Shown here: in pieces, positions 35,580 through 43,933 of the stretch
Layout: each line of letters starts with the position of its first letter
How positions within the stretch are numbered: position 1 is the stretch's first letter
Assembly: GCF_001021385.1 (NCBI RefSeq)
Contig: NZ_CP011773.1
Coordinates: forward strand, 3,224,001-3,288,000
Direction: 5' to 3'
Length of the DNA stretch: 64,000 nt
Origin: Mycobacterium sp. EPa45
Lineage (GTDB): Bacteria > Actinomycetota > Actinomycetes > Mycobacteriales > Mycobacteriaceae
The notes under the pieces: generated by a model
Databases searched by the model: none
The model's input: the letters and a program-made list of their open reading frames with translations, nothing else
Told to the model about the DNA's origin: nothing
Position numbers and translations under genes: made by a program

Positions 35580-36904
35580 CGTCTGCCTTGGGGGATCGAG
35601 GAATCAGCCGGTCCGGGCGCGACTTCATCGGGCGCCGGCACGAAGAAGGGGCTTGGCGTCGGCGGCTGTGGGGCTTGCCGATCGAGTGCTGGCGGTGCCG
35701 GCGGACCCGGTGGGGGCCCACCTGGCGGAGGGGCCGGTGCCGGCTCGCGGTAGGGGTACCGGGGATCGCCCGGGTTTCCGGTGATCGCATCGGGCAGAGT
35801 CAATTTCGGTTCGCCACCCTGGCCGGTCCGCGGATAGGGAATCGGCAGTGCCGGGGTGCCGGGCTGGCCCACCTGGGGGTCGGTGCGCTGGGAAGGTAGG
35901 AGCACGTTGGGATCCAGACCGAGATCCGAGAACGCGGCATCGACGAACGGTTGAATGAACTGTCCGGGGACCAGGTTGGCGAGGTAGGCGTTGAAGAAGG
36001 GGCCGGCTGCGACGGTCTCGCCGAACTGCATCGCGTACGCCGCCAGTCCTTTGATGGACTCTTGGATCTCCACTTTCCGGTTGTCGAGGATCGTGAGAAC
36101 CCCGTTGAGTTTGTCGAGTGCGGGTTTGAGCGTCGTCTTGTTTTCCGCGATGAACCCGGCGATCTGCCGACTGAGCAGCGAGATGTTCGTCGAGATCTCG
36201 TCCAGCGCCGCGCTTTGGGTGCGCAGCTGCGCCAACAACGCGTTGGTGTCGGAGATCAGGCGCACGATGTCATTGGTGCGTTCACCCAGGACGGTGGTCG
36301 CCTTGGCGGCGTTCGCGAGGAGTTCGCGCAACCGGGCATCGCGCTGGTTGAGCGTTTCCGCGAATCGGGCGACACCCGCGACGGCGAGCCGCAGGTCATC
36401 GGGGGTGTCTTGGAGGGTCTGGGACAGCACCGTCAGCGATGTGGACAGCTGGTCGGTGTCGAGACCGCTGATGGTGGTCGTGAGGTCCCCGATGGCGTCC
36501 GGCAATTGATACGGCGAGGTGGTCCGCTCGACGGGGATGGTGCCGGAGAGCGTCCCGGCGCCGCGGGTGGTGAGGTCGAGGACCTTGTTGCCGAGAACAC
36601 TGGTCGTCCTGATCGCAGCCTCGCTACGGTCGCCCAACCGGATGCCTTCGGCCACCGTGAACGTGACCAGTACCCACTGCCCGTCGAGGGTGATGCTCTG
36701 CACTTGGCCGGCGGGAGCCCCCGATACCCGCACCGGGGCGCCGGTGGTCAGTCCGCCAGCCTCGTCGAAATACGCCGAATAGGTCTTCCCGGAGGAGACG
36801 AACGGCAGCTTGTGGTAGTTGAGCGCGCCGAGAACCAGGGCGGCGGTGGCCACAACCCCGATGGCCCCCATGACGATGAAGTTGCGCTCGCCGAAGGTCT
36901 TCAT
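35576..36904 (-). CDS. mceC: Mce-family protein MceC
   Basis: The product is 442 residues. ATG 36904 overlaps the mceB stop (ATGA), so the longer in-frame extension to 36994 is rejected. The N-terminal anchor is FIVMGAIGVVATAALVLGAL. The MCE domain has YSAYFDEAGGLTTGAPVRVS and GAPAGQVQSITLDGQWVLV. The long helical middle is followed by a strongly Pro-rich C-terminus, as in MceC of mycobacteria. Confidence 0.92.
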   Translation of the reverse strand: MKTFGERNFIVMGAIGVVATAALVLGALNYHKLPFVSSGKTYSAYFDEAGGLTTGAPVRVSGAPAGQVQSITLDGQWVLVTFTVAEGIRLGDRSEAAIRTTSVLGNKVLDLTTRGAGTLSGTIPVERTTSPYQLPDAIGDLTTTISGLDTDQLSTSLTVLSQTLQDTPDDLRLAVAGVARFAETLNQRDARLRELLANAAKATTVLGERTNDIVRLISDTNALLAQLRTQSAALDEISTNISLLSRQIAGFIAENKTTLKPALDKLNGVLTILDNRKVEIQESIKGLAAYAMQFGETVAAGPFFNAYLANLVPGQFIQPFVDAAFSDLGLDPNVLLPSQRTDPQVGQPGTPALPIPYPRTGQGGEPKLTLPDAITGNPGDPRYPYREPAPAPPPGGPPPGPPAPPALDRQAPQPPTPSPFFVPAPDEVAPGPADSSIPQGRR

Positions 36905-37929
36905 TTGGGTGTGCACCTGCCGCTGTCTTGTCCCGCCAACTTGATGTACACGGGTTGTCCGCCCTTTCCATTCACCTTCAGCAGCAGATCGCACAGGTAG
37001 AAGGCGAAGTAGTTGCCGTAGAGCCCCTGGCGCAGCAGCACACGGTAGGAGTCGGGCAATGTCTTGAGGAGGTTGTCGAAATAATCGCGCTCTGCGAGCA
37101 CCGCGGTCGCGGTGCGATCGGTCTCGTGGACCGCTTTCTGCAGCGGTGGTCGTGCTTGTGCGAGGAGGTCGGCCACCGAGCGGGCAGCCTCGTTGGCGTA
37201 GGCCACTCCGTTGCTGATGTCCTGCTTGCGGGCTTGCAGTCCGTGCACGAGCTGCGACAGCGAGTCGATGGCCTTGCCGAATTGCTCGCTGTGCTCGCCC
37301 AGCGATCCGAGCACGGAGTTCAAGTTGACGATGGTTTGACCGATCAGCTGGTCCCGGTCGGCAAGCGTGTTCGTCAGCGCTGCGGTCTGAGACAATATGG
37401 AACCGATCGTGGCGCCTTGACCCTGAAAAGCTGCGATGAGTTGGCCGGTGAGCGCGTTCACCTGGGCGGGGTCCAGCGCGCGGAACAGTGGCCGGAACCC
37501 GCCGATCACGGCGTCAAGATCCAGTGCCGGCGCGGTGCGACTCAACGGGATCGTGTCGCCGGGCCGCAGTTTCTTGGTTCCGCCCGCGCCTTCCTCGATC
37601 GCCAGGTAGCGGTCCCCGATCAGGTTGTCGTACTTGATGACAGCCCTGCTGCCGTCGGTGAGTACCACGGAGTCGTCGGCCCCGAACTCGACCTGCACGG
37701 TGGAATCGTCTCGGACGGTGAGGTTCTTGACCTTGCCGACTTCCACACCGGCGATGCGGACGAAGTCTTGGCTTTTCAGTCCACTGACGTTGGTGAACAC
37801 AGCGGTGTAGGTCTGCTCGCGATCGAAGCGCAGCTGCGCGAACACGGTGATGAGTGCGAATGCGCCGAGCGCGCACACGACCACGAAGATCCCGAGGCGC
37901 CACACGACGGCTGACACCTTATTTATCAC
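36901..37929 (-). CDS. mceB: Mce-family protein MceB
   Basis: The product is 342 residues from GTG 37929. The anchor is LGIFVVVCALGAFALITVFA. The MCE domain has YTAVFTNVSGLKSQDFVRIA and GVEVGKVKNLTVRDDSTVQ. YGNYFAFYLCDLLLKVNGKG near the C-terminus is the conserved MceB ending, and the protein lacks a Pro-rich tail, as usual for MceB. Confidence 0.92.
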   Translation of the reverse strand: MINKVSAVVWRLGIFVVVCALGAFALITVFAQLRFDREQTYTAVFTNVSGLKSQDFVRIAGVEVGKVKNLTVRDDSTVQVEFGADDSVVLTDGSRAVIKYDNLIGDRYLAIEEGAGGTKKLRPGDTIPLSRTAPALDLDAVIGGFRPLFRALDPAQVNALTGQLIAAFQGQGATIGSILSQTAALTNTLADRDQLIGQTIVNLNSVLGSLGEHSEQFGKAIDSLSQLVHGLQARKQDISNGVAYANEAARSVADLLAQARPPLQKAVHETDRTATAVLAERDYFDNLLKTLPDSYRVLLRQGLYGNYFAFYLCDLLLKVNGKGGQPVYIKLAGQDSGRCTPK

Positions 37930-37986
37930 GGCGGTGCTCCCCTCCGACGATTGCGGGCATGCGCCGACGATTTGCGTGTTCGGCGG

Positions 37987-39339
37987 TCACGGTGGTGTGG
38001 GTCCTGTGGGTCCTGGTGACGGCGCTGGCGGCACCCCTGGATAGAGGGGCGTTCCATCGGGGCCGTACTGAGGTGCGCCGTAGGGCGGCGCACCGGGGTA
38101 GGGCACGGGACCGGGCGCCGGGCCGCCTGGGTAGCGGATACTCGGCGGTTCAGGGACCGCCCGAGTATCCGGGAAGTAGTTGGCGTACCCGGGGAATCCG
38201 ATGCCGGGATTGGGCCGCCAATCCAGTCCGGTGCCGAAGCCGGTGTTGGCGATCAGCTGTCTCACCGGGAAGTTCTTGGCGACGTCCGGCAGCGAGCCGC
38301 ACCCGGGCTTGCCGCCTTCCCCGCCCTTGGCGGCGTCGATCGGCAGGTTGTCCGGATATCGGTACGGGTCGTATCCCGGCAACAGCTCAGCGTCCATGAT
38401 GAGCGATTTGCCGTTTCCGCCGAGCATGTCGGCATAACCGTTGTCGAGGGTCGTCTTGGCGCCGACGAACAAGCAGGTGATCTCGGGGTTGTACTTCATC
38501 AGCAAGTTCGCCGTGGGTTCCAGCAGGTTGACCGCTTTCACCAGATTGTCTTTGCTGGGGCCCAGCAGGCCCACTCCGCTGCGCGACAGCCCCACGACGT
38601 TGAGGAGCAGCGCGTCGAGTTGCTGGGCATGCGTGGTGACCGTCACGCTCGTCGTGGTCCCGGCGGCCAGGGTGTCGATGATGTTCTTTGCCGCGGCGCT
38701 GTAGGTGTCGCTGACACCTTTGATCGCGCGGAAGTCCTCGCGCATCGTGTCGGTTCGTGGATTCAACTCCAGCAGAACCTCATTGCTCGCGGTGATCGCC
38801 TCACCGATCCTGTCACCTTGCCCCCTCACCCCTTCGGCGAGCGCACTGAGCACGGCGTTGAGCTTGAACGGGTCGATCTGTTTGATCAGCTCCACCACGT
38901 TCTGAAACACGGTGTTGACCTCGGTGGCGACGTTCTGCGATCGCAGCACTGCTCCCGCGGACAGCCGCTGCGGGCTGGGATCGGGCGGGTAGACAAGATC
39001 GACGAACTTCGCACCGAACAGGGAGATGGACTGGATGCGCGCCTCAACGTTGGCTGGGATGTACTGGATCTGCGCCGGGTCGATGTCCAGCTGGATGCGC
39101 GTGAAATCTCCGCCACTAATCGAGCTGACGTGCCCGACCTGCACACCGCGCATCTTGACCCGCGAGTTGGGCTCCAGCACCAGGCCCGATCGGTCCGCCG
39201 TCAATGTCACCGGCACCGTCGGGGTGAATGTGCCGCTGAACATGCCCAGACTCAGCACCACCGCCACGACGATGCCCACGACCAGGAACACCGCCCACCA
39301 CTCGGAGGAGATCCGACGAGCGCCTGTTCCCTGTGTCAC
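37987..39339 (-). CDS. mceA: Mce-family protein MceA
   Basis: The product is 450 residues from GTG 39339, 4 bases after yrbEB. The anchor is WAVFLVVGIVVAVVLSLGMF. The MCE domain has VTLTADRSGLVLEPNSRVKM and RGVQVGHVSSISGGDFTRIQ. The MceA-specific region is TCLFVGAKTTLDNGYADMLG. The very Pro/Gly/Tyr-rich tail (last ~60 residues) is longer than in many MceA proteins. It is the first Mce subunit after the two permease genes. Confidence 0.92.
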   Translation of the reverse strand: MTQGTGARRISSEWWAVFLVVGIVVAVVLSLGMFSGTFTPTVPVTLTADRSGLVLEPNSRVKMRGVQVGHVSSISGGDFTRIQLDIDPAQIQYIPANVEARIQSISLFGAKFVDLVYPPDPSPQRLSAGAVLRSQNVATEVNTVFQNVVELIKQIDPFKLNAVLSALAEGVRGQGDRIGEAITASNEVLLELNPRTDTMREDFRAIKGVSDTYSAAAKNIIDTLAAGTTTSVTVTTHAQQLDALLLNVVGLSRSGVGLLGPSKDNLVKAVNLLEPTANLLMKYNPEITCLFVGAKTTLDNGYADMLGGNGKSLIMDAELLPGYDPYRYPDNLPIDAAKGGEGGKPGCGSLPDVAKNFPVRQLIANTGFGTGLDWRPNPGIGFPGYANYFPDTRAVPEPPSIRYPGGPAPGPVPYPGAPPYGAPQYGPDGTPLYPGVPPAPSPGPTGPTPP

Positions 39340-39343
39340 CGCG

Positions 39344-40201
39344 TCACCCCGCGAAGTTGAAGTTGCCGGTCTGGCCGTAGAGGGCCAGGGTGACCAGGAG
39401 AATCACCATTTGCGACGCGATCAGCGATGTCCGGGTGGCACGTCCGACCGCCTCGCCGACGCCCGCGGGTCCGCCGGTGGCGTTGAGGCCGTAATACGTG
39501 TGGATCAGCATGATCACCAGAACTTCGGCGACCGTGACGCCGAACGAGAAGAGCACGGCCTGCGGATCGAGAAAGGTGTCGAAGTAGTGGTCGAATACTC
39601 CGGAGCCCTGCCCGTAAAACACGGTGGTGATGACACGCACCGAGAAGAACGACATCAACAAAGCCACGCAATACAGCGGAACTACCACGATCATGCCGGC
39701 GACCACACGGGTTGACGCTAGGTAGGCGATCGGACGGATGCCCATCACCGCGAGCGCGTCGACCTCCTCGTTGATCTTCATCGCGCCCAGCTGCGCGGTG
39801 GTACCGGCACCAATCGTCGCAGCGAACGCGAAAGCCGAGCTGGCCGGAGTGACCAACCGAACGTTGACGAAGGCAGAGGTAAAACCCGCCAACGCTTCCA
39901 CACCGACCTGAGACATCTGGTTGTAGGCCTGACTTGCCAAGGCGCCGCTCGTCGACAAGTTGAGGAAGGCAACCACCGCCACGGTGCCACCCACCACCGC
40001 CAGGGAGCCCGCGCCGAGACCGATCGCGGCGATCTGGCGCAGCAATTCAGCCCGGTAGATGCTCACCGCCTGCCCGATTGAGCCGATCGACTGAGCGTAG
40101 AAACGGGCCTGATCGCCGAGGTCCTTCCACCTGGCCCTCGCCCCGCTCAGCGCGCGAGCGGTACGAGGACGTCTCTGTCGTAACACGACGCTCGCGCTCA
40201 C
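39344..40201 (-). CDS. yrbEB: YrbE/MlaE-family permease, second subunit
   Basis: The 285-residue integral membrane protein has GTG 40201 overlapping the yrbEA stop (GTGA). It has five to six hydrophobic helices and the MlaE coupling-helix motif AAQLGAMKINEEVDALAVMG (minus strand order: GTTAQLGAMKINEEVDAL). With YrbEA it forms the permease of the Mce transporter, energised by an MceG-type ATPase that is not in this window. Confidence 0.92.
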   Translation of the reverse strand: MSASVVLRQRRPRTARALSGARARWKDLGDQARFYAQSIGSIGQAVSIYRAELLRQIAAIGLGAGSLAVVGGTVAVVAFLNLSTSGALASQAYNQMSQVGVEALAGFTSAFVNVRLVTPASSAFAFAATIGAGTTAQLGAMKINEEVDALAVMGIRPIAYLASTRVVAGMIVVVPLYCVALLMSFFSVRVITTVFYGQGSGVFDHYFDTFLDPQAVLFSFGVTVAEVLVIMLIHTYYGLNATGGPAGVGEAVGRATRTSLIASQMVILLVTLALYGQTGNFNFAG

Positions 40202-41013
40202 TTCGTAACCTCGAACCCGACCGCCGTGACGATGGCGTTGACGACGAACAGCAACAAGAACGCGATCACAACCGTCTCGTTGACCGCATTACCGACGCCG
40301 GCCGCGCCTTTTTGCACACGCAAGCCCTGGTAGCAGGCAATCAGACCTGCCACGAAACCGAATAACGTGGCCTTGACGAGAGAGACCAGGACATCGCTGA
40401 GGCCGGTGATCAGCGTCATGCTCGCGACGAACGACCCGGGTGTCACGTGCTGGAAGTAGACCGAAAAATAGAAAGCGCCTAGGAGGCCGGTCACGGTCAC
40501 CACAGATGACAGCAGGACCGCGACCGTGGTCGTCGCCAGCACCCTGGGGACAACCAGGGAATGGATGGGGTCAAGGCCGAGGACCCGCATCGCATCGACT
40601 TCCTCACGGATGGTGCGCGACCCGAGATCGGCGCATATCGCCGAAGCGCCGGCACCCGCGACGACGAGGACGGTCACGAAGGGGCCGATCTGGTTGACCG
40701 CGCCCAATGCTGCGCCGGTCCCCGAGAAGTCGGCGGCACCGAATTCGCCGAGCAACGTGTTGAAGGTGAATGACGTCAGCACAACGAGGGGAATCGACAA
40801 TGTCAGCGCGGGGACCATGGACACCCGCGCCACGAACCATGTTTGGAACAGAAACTCGCGCCACGGGAACGGTGGTTTGACCATCGCCACGAACATGTCC
40901 AGCGTCATCGCGTAGAGCCCGCCGATCACGCTGAGTGGTTTCAGCGCCTTGGTGTCTCCCCGCAGCACCGCCGGCAGTTCGCTGCTCTTGAAACGGAGCA
41001 ATGGGTGTTTCAT
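40198..41013 (-). CDS. yrbEA: YrbE/MlaE-family permease, first subunit
   Basis: The product is 271 residues. The MlaE fold has helices around ~50-75, 95-125, 150-180, 195-220 and 240-265, with the EExDA coupling motif in LGSRTIREEVDAMRVLGLDP. It is the first gene of the mce operon. The 174-bp upstream region holds palindromes but no clear promoter, so read-through from the 41-51 kb operon is possible. Confidence 0.92.
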   Translation of the reverse strand: MKHPLLRFKSSELPAVLRGDTKALKPLSVIGGLYAMTLDMFVAMVKPPFPWREFLFQTWFVARVSMVPALTLSIPLVVLTSFTFNTLLGEFGAADFSGTGAALGAVNQIGPFVTVLVVAGAGASAICADLGSRTIREEVDAMRVLGLDPIHSLVVPRVLATTTVAVLLSSVVTVTGLLGAFYFSVYFQHVTPGSFVASMTLITGLSDVLVSLVKATLFGFVAGLIACYQGLRVQKGAAGVGNAVNETVVIAFLLLFVVNAIVTAVGFEVTK

Positions 41014-41091
41014 GCGAACATCAATTCCTTCTGATGTGCAGGAGACGCAGGTTGCGGCTCAGGCCGTTTAGCCGACAACAGTGGACTGCCA

Positions 41092-41163
41092 CCCGGGACC
41101 TCCCGGGGTTCTCGGTGGCGATGTCGACGAGCGCCGCAAACGGCGAAGTGGCATCGCTCGTCG
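41092..41163. terminator. stem-loops between the 41-51 kb operon and the mce operon
   Basis: Two hairpins stand in the 174-bp gap. CCCGGGA/TCCCGGG with a 2-nt loop lies at 41092-41107. A 9-bp perfect stem CGACGAGCG/CGCTCGTCG is at 41125-41133 and 41155-41163, with a smaller CGCCG/CGGCG stem nested inside. No T-run follows, so termination would be of the GC-only type common in actinobacteria; an attenuator is an alternative. Confidence 0.4.
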
Positions 41164-41187
41164 CCCTTCCGGCGCGCTGACTTCCGG

Positions 41188-41760
41188 TCATCTCGCGGCC
41201 TCGGATAGCGGCAGGAATACGGTTTCGGACGTCTCGTTGTCGCTCCGCAGCCCGATATCGAACCGAAGGCCGATCTCGTCGCGGGTAGCGATCATGGCTT
41301 GCCGCCGCTCGGCAGGCAGGCTGCCCAACAAAGGGTCTTTGGCGAGATGACAGCCCGGAAAGTAGGCACGGGTGATGAGCCAGTTGAGACGCACTTGGGC
41401 CAAAGTCGTCACGACGATAAACGGCGCGGCACCGGGTGTAGATGGCCGCGGCGCCACCATGCTGATGCTGAAACGACCCTGTTCGTCCGTGACTGCACGA
41501 CCGCCGCCGGTGCCGGGCCGGCCGACGTACCCCAGCAGCGATCCACTCTTCGCCGGCGCAATGCCGTTGGCGTGAGCGTGCCAGATCTCCACGAGCGCAT
41601 CGGGAACTCCTCGGCCGTCCCCACCGGTGACCACTCCGTGAAACTGAATGGCCGGGGACGAACCGGGCTGTACGGGGTCGGCCGCCCGTTCGAACGACGG
41701 AGCGCGGCCATCATCCGCTCCGAGGGGTTGGCAGGGGGTGGCTGCCAGCTTGGTAATCAT
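41188..41760 (-). CDS. orphan intradiol-dioxygenase-like protein (PcaG alpha-subunit type)
   Basis: The product is 190 residues from ATG 41760 (the frame extends back to 41994 but overlaps the SCP2-like gene). The beta-sandwich signature is VPDALVEIWHAHANG, then AVTDEQGRFSISMVAP, LNWLITRAYFPGCHLAKDPL and TSETVFLPL, closest to protocatechuate 3,4-dioxygenase alpha subunit. The positions of the four iron ligands of the catalytic beta subunit (two Tyr, two His in RPAHIH) are not conserved, as in PcaG. No PcaH partner is in the window. It may be structural, a binding protein, or pair with a distant PcaH. It ends the 41-51 kb operon. Confidence 0.75.
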   Translation of the reverse strand: MITKLAATPCQPLGADDGRAPSFERAADPVQPGSSPAIQFHGVVTGGDGRGVPDALVEIWHAHANGIAPAKSGSLLGYVGRPGTGGGRAVTDEQGRFSISMVAPRPSTPGAAPFIVVTTLAQVRLNWLITRAYFPGCHLAKDPLLGSLPAERRQAMIATRDEIGLRFDIGLRSDNETSETVFLPLSEAAR

Positions 41761-41831
41761 CTGTGCCCCCGGCCATCTGGGGTCTGCCGTGTTTCGCCGG
41801 GAGTCCACATCGCGACCGCAGAAGCCACAGC

Positions 41832-42230
41832 TCAGTCCCCCCAGACGAGTCCGTCGACCTGTCCCACGAGACGAAGTCCGGCGCTCAGCACGGCCATGTG
41901 TGCCATGGCAACCTTGATCGGGCCGACGAACTTGATCTTCCGCGTCGCGATCGCGCCGGCTACGCCAACCTCGCCGTCCGCGACCCGGTGCCACACGACC
42001 GCTGTCGCGGTCAAGACGAAGTCGGGCTTGCGCCCCTCTATCGGGCGACCCCCATAGACGGCCTCACCGGCTTTGATCTCCAACTGCGACACCTGGTCGG
42101 TTTCGTCCTGGACGCGCCATTCGATAACCATGGTCAGGTCCTTGGCCCCGTCCCGGATCTCGGGCGAGCCGTTCCATAGATCGCGATAGGCCTTGGCCCA
42201 CTCGGGCGACATCAACGCGACGGCACTCAT
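41832..42230 (-). CDS. SCP2 sterol-carrier-like domain protein
   Basis: The 132-residue single-domain protein starts MSAVALMSPEWAKAYRDLWN. An SCP2-like alpha/beta pattern follows: DLTMVIEWRVQD, LEIKAGEAVYGGRPIEGRKP, DFVLTATAVVWHRVADGEVG, and a hydrophobic C-terminus. Members bind hydrophobic ligands. It sits 30 bp after the Rieske beta subunit and may hold or present the aromatic substrate. A second SCP2-like gene is in the PAH operon at 55.4 kb. Confidence 0.72.
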   Translation of the reverse strand: MSAVALMSPEWAKAYRDLWNGSPEIRDGAKDLTMVIEWRVQDETDQVSQLEIKAGEAVYGGRPIEGRKPDFVLTATAVVWHRVADGEVGVAGAIATRKIKFVGPIKVAMAHMAVLSAGLRLVGQVDGLVWGD

Positions 42231-42260
42231 CGACAGTTCATCTCCTTCATTTAATCCAGG

Positions 42261-42788
42261 TCAGACCGGGTACACCAGGTAACGCGGCGGGATGTTGTCG
42301 ACCACCACGAACCTCGACTCGAATAGCGCGGTAGCTCCGTGGAGGACAACAATGTCGTCGCAGTGGCCGCTGACCAGGATTCCGGCCTCGCCGGAGGCGG
42401 CGGTATAGGCGACGAGGAGATTGGACCGCACCTTCCAGCGACCCTCGCCGAGCTCCCGCAATGCCGTGCGCTGCTGGATGTGCCGGGTGTCATAGGGCTC
42501 GACGGTGTCCGCCCAGACTTCCTCGATCATCTTTACGCGGTCGACCATCCGTTCCCGGCAGTCGTCCATCATGTACGCCAGCGGCAGCCCCTCGCGGACG
42601 TTCTCCATGGCGTGCACCTCGTAGGCGCACTCCCGCGCGAACAGGGCGAGCCACGCCGCGAAGTCCCGTTGGTCGACCGCGGCGGCATAGGCTCCGAATA
42701 GCTCGCCCACCAGGTAGGCGACGTGGAGCTGCCGATCTTCGACGCTCGAGGTCAGCAAAATTCCATCACCTCGCGATAGTGGGCCCAC
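42261..42788 (-). CDS. ring-hydroxylating dioxygenase, beta subunit
   Basis: The 175-residue frame starts at GTG 42788, overlapping alpha by 37 bp; TTG 42758 is a possible coupled start. The small-subunit pattern is LFGAYAAAVDQRDFAAWLAL, FARECAYEVHAMENVREG, RVKMIEEVW, TVEPYDTRHIQQRTALRELG and GHCDDIVVLHG. The DPPSR-HF signature of hydrocarbon dioxygenases is replaced by EPYDTRH, placing it apart from the betas at 23, 50 and 62 kb. It pairs with the atypical alpha just upstream. Confidence 0.83.
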   Translation of the reverse strand: MGPLSRGDGILLTSSVEDRQLHVAYLVGELFGAYAAAVDQRDFAAWLALFARECAYEVHAMENVREGLPLAYMMDDCRERMVDRVKMIEEVWADTVEPYDTRHIQQRTALRELGEGRWKVRSNLLVAYTAASGEAGILVSGHCDDIVVLHGATALFESRFVVVDNIPPRYLVYPV

Positions 42789-43933
42789 CAGCTTGTGTTG
42801 GCGACCTCGTCGTTCTGCGACGACTGCGACACCGGCCGGCCGACGCCGGCGACGAACCGCTGGTAGCCGCCGTCATGCGCCGTCGCCTGGACACGGTTGT
42901 AGACAGCGGCGTCCTCGATGCTGATGAAGCCGCTCGGCCCCAACAGGTTGGACGACTGCCGGACGCGGTGGCGCGTGTAGTCCTCGTCGTCACTGGCGTG
43001 GCCGAAAAACGCGTAGCGCACTTCGGTGCGATCTACCCCGAGCGGTCTTGCGTACCGAATGTTGATGGTGTCTACGTGGCGCACGATGCCGGTGACCGGC
43101 CGGAGCGCGACGACGCGAGCCCGGCTGTCCTCCCCTACACGGGTGACCACACTCGGGTCGGCTAGGAAGCCGTTGTCCACGTAAGGCTGCGAGTCATAAA
43201 GGATAGACATGTGACCGTAGGGCTCGGTAACCACGATATTGCCGTTCCCGCCCTGCCAATTGAGCAACTTGAACGCGCGGTGCAGCAGCGGCGCGTGGTA
43301 AGGATCGTTGTCGATATAGGTTTTCCAGTTGGTCTGGAACACCACCGTCTGGTAGCCGAGCAGCGTCAGATCGCCGTCATCGACCATGCAGTCGCTTAGT
43401 GTCGCGGCGGTGTCCCCCAGAAAGTCGTCGAACGCCGGCGGCTGCTCAGCCATGCTGACGAAGACCAGCCCCCACGATTCGACCGCGTGCACCTCCCGCA
43501 AGCCATAGTCCTGCTCGCGAAAGTCCGGGCGGAACTGCATGCGGCGGGGCGCGCCCGCGAACGCCCCGTTGTTGTCGAAGAGCCAGCGGTGATATGGGCA
43601 CTCGAACCGCTCCGCCACACCGCACCGGCGTTGTTCCAGCAGCGTCCCGCGGTGCGCGCACGAGTTGACGAACACCCGGATGCGGTCGTCGGCACCGCGC
43701 ACGACGAGAAGCGGCACATCGGCCAGCCATCTCGTTCGGAAGGAGTTGCGCTCGGGCAACTCGGCCCGGTGCGCGATCGGATGCCAGTACGGCCCGTAGA
43801 AGATCCTGTTGAGCTCTTCCTGGTAGACGTCCGGGTCGCTGAACACCTCTTTGGGGATGTCCGTGTCCGACGTGAAGCGCTTCCGGATGGCGGCCTGCGT
43901 ACCGTCGAAGGCCAGTGTCGGTACACCATTCAC
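42752..43933 (-). CDS. Rieske oxygenase alpha subunit, atypical
   Basis: The product is 393 residues. GTG 43933 overlaps the propeller stop (GTGA) and has AAAGGAG upstream; the frame to 44101 is not used. Rieske ligands are NSCAHRGTLLEQRRC (C93, H95) and CPYHRWLFDN (C114, H117), with Arg where Gly is nearly invariant. Iron ligands are in YIDNDPYHAPLLHRA. It is shorter than the other alphas here, and the late acidic ligand is not obvious (SIEDAAVYNR region). It belongs to a different branch of the family; the substrate is unknown. Neighbours (propeller, dicluster ferredoxin, AprA-like flavoprotein) are unusual for this class. Confidence 0.85.
   Translation of the reverse strand: MNGVPTLAFDGTQAAIRKRFTSDTDIPKEVFSDPDVYQEELNRIFYGPYWHPIAHRAELPERNSFRTRWLADVPLLVVRGADDRIRVFVNSCAHRGTLLEQRRCGVAERFECPYHRWLFDNNGAFAGAPRRMQFRPDFREQDYGLREVHAVESWGLVFVSMAEQPPAFDDFLGDTAATLSDCMVDDGDLTLLGYQTVVFQTNWKTYIDNDPYHAPLLHRAFKLLNWQGGNGNIVVTEPYGHMSILYDSQPYVDNGFLADPSVVTRVGEDSRARVVALRPVTGIVRHVDTINIRYARPLGVDRTEVRYAFFGHASDDEDYTRHRVRQSSNLLGPSGFISIEDAAVYNRVQATAHDGGYQRFVAGVGRPVSQSSQNDEVANTSWWAHYREVMEFC

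Noticed and set aside
35951..37914. Long plus-strand frames opposite mceB and mceC
   Set aside because: Shadows of mce genes; the minus-strand frames are coupled by ATGA overlaps and have MCE domains.
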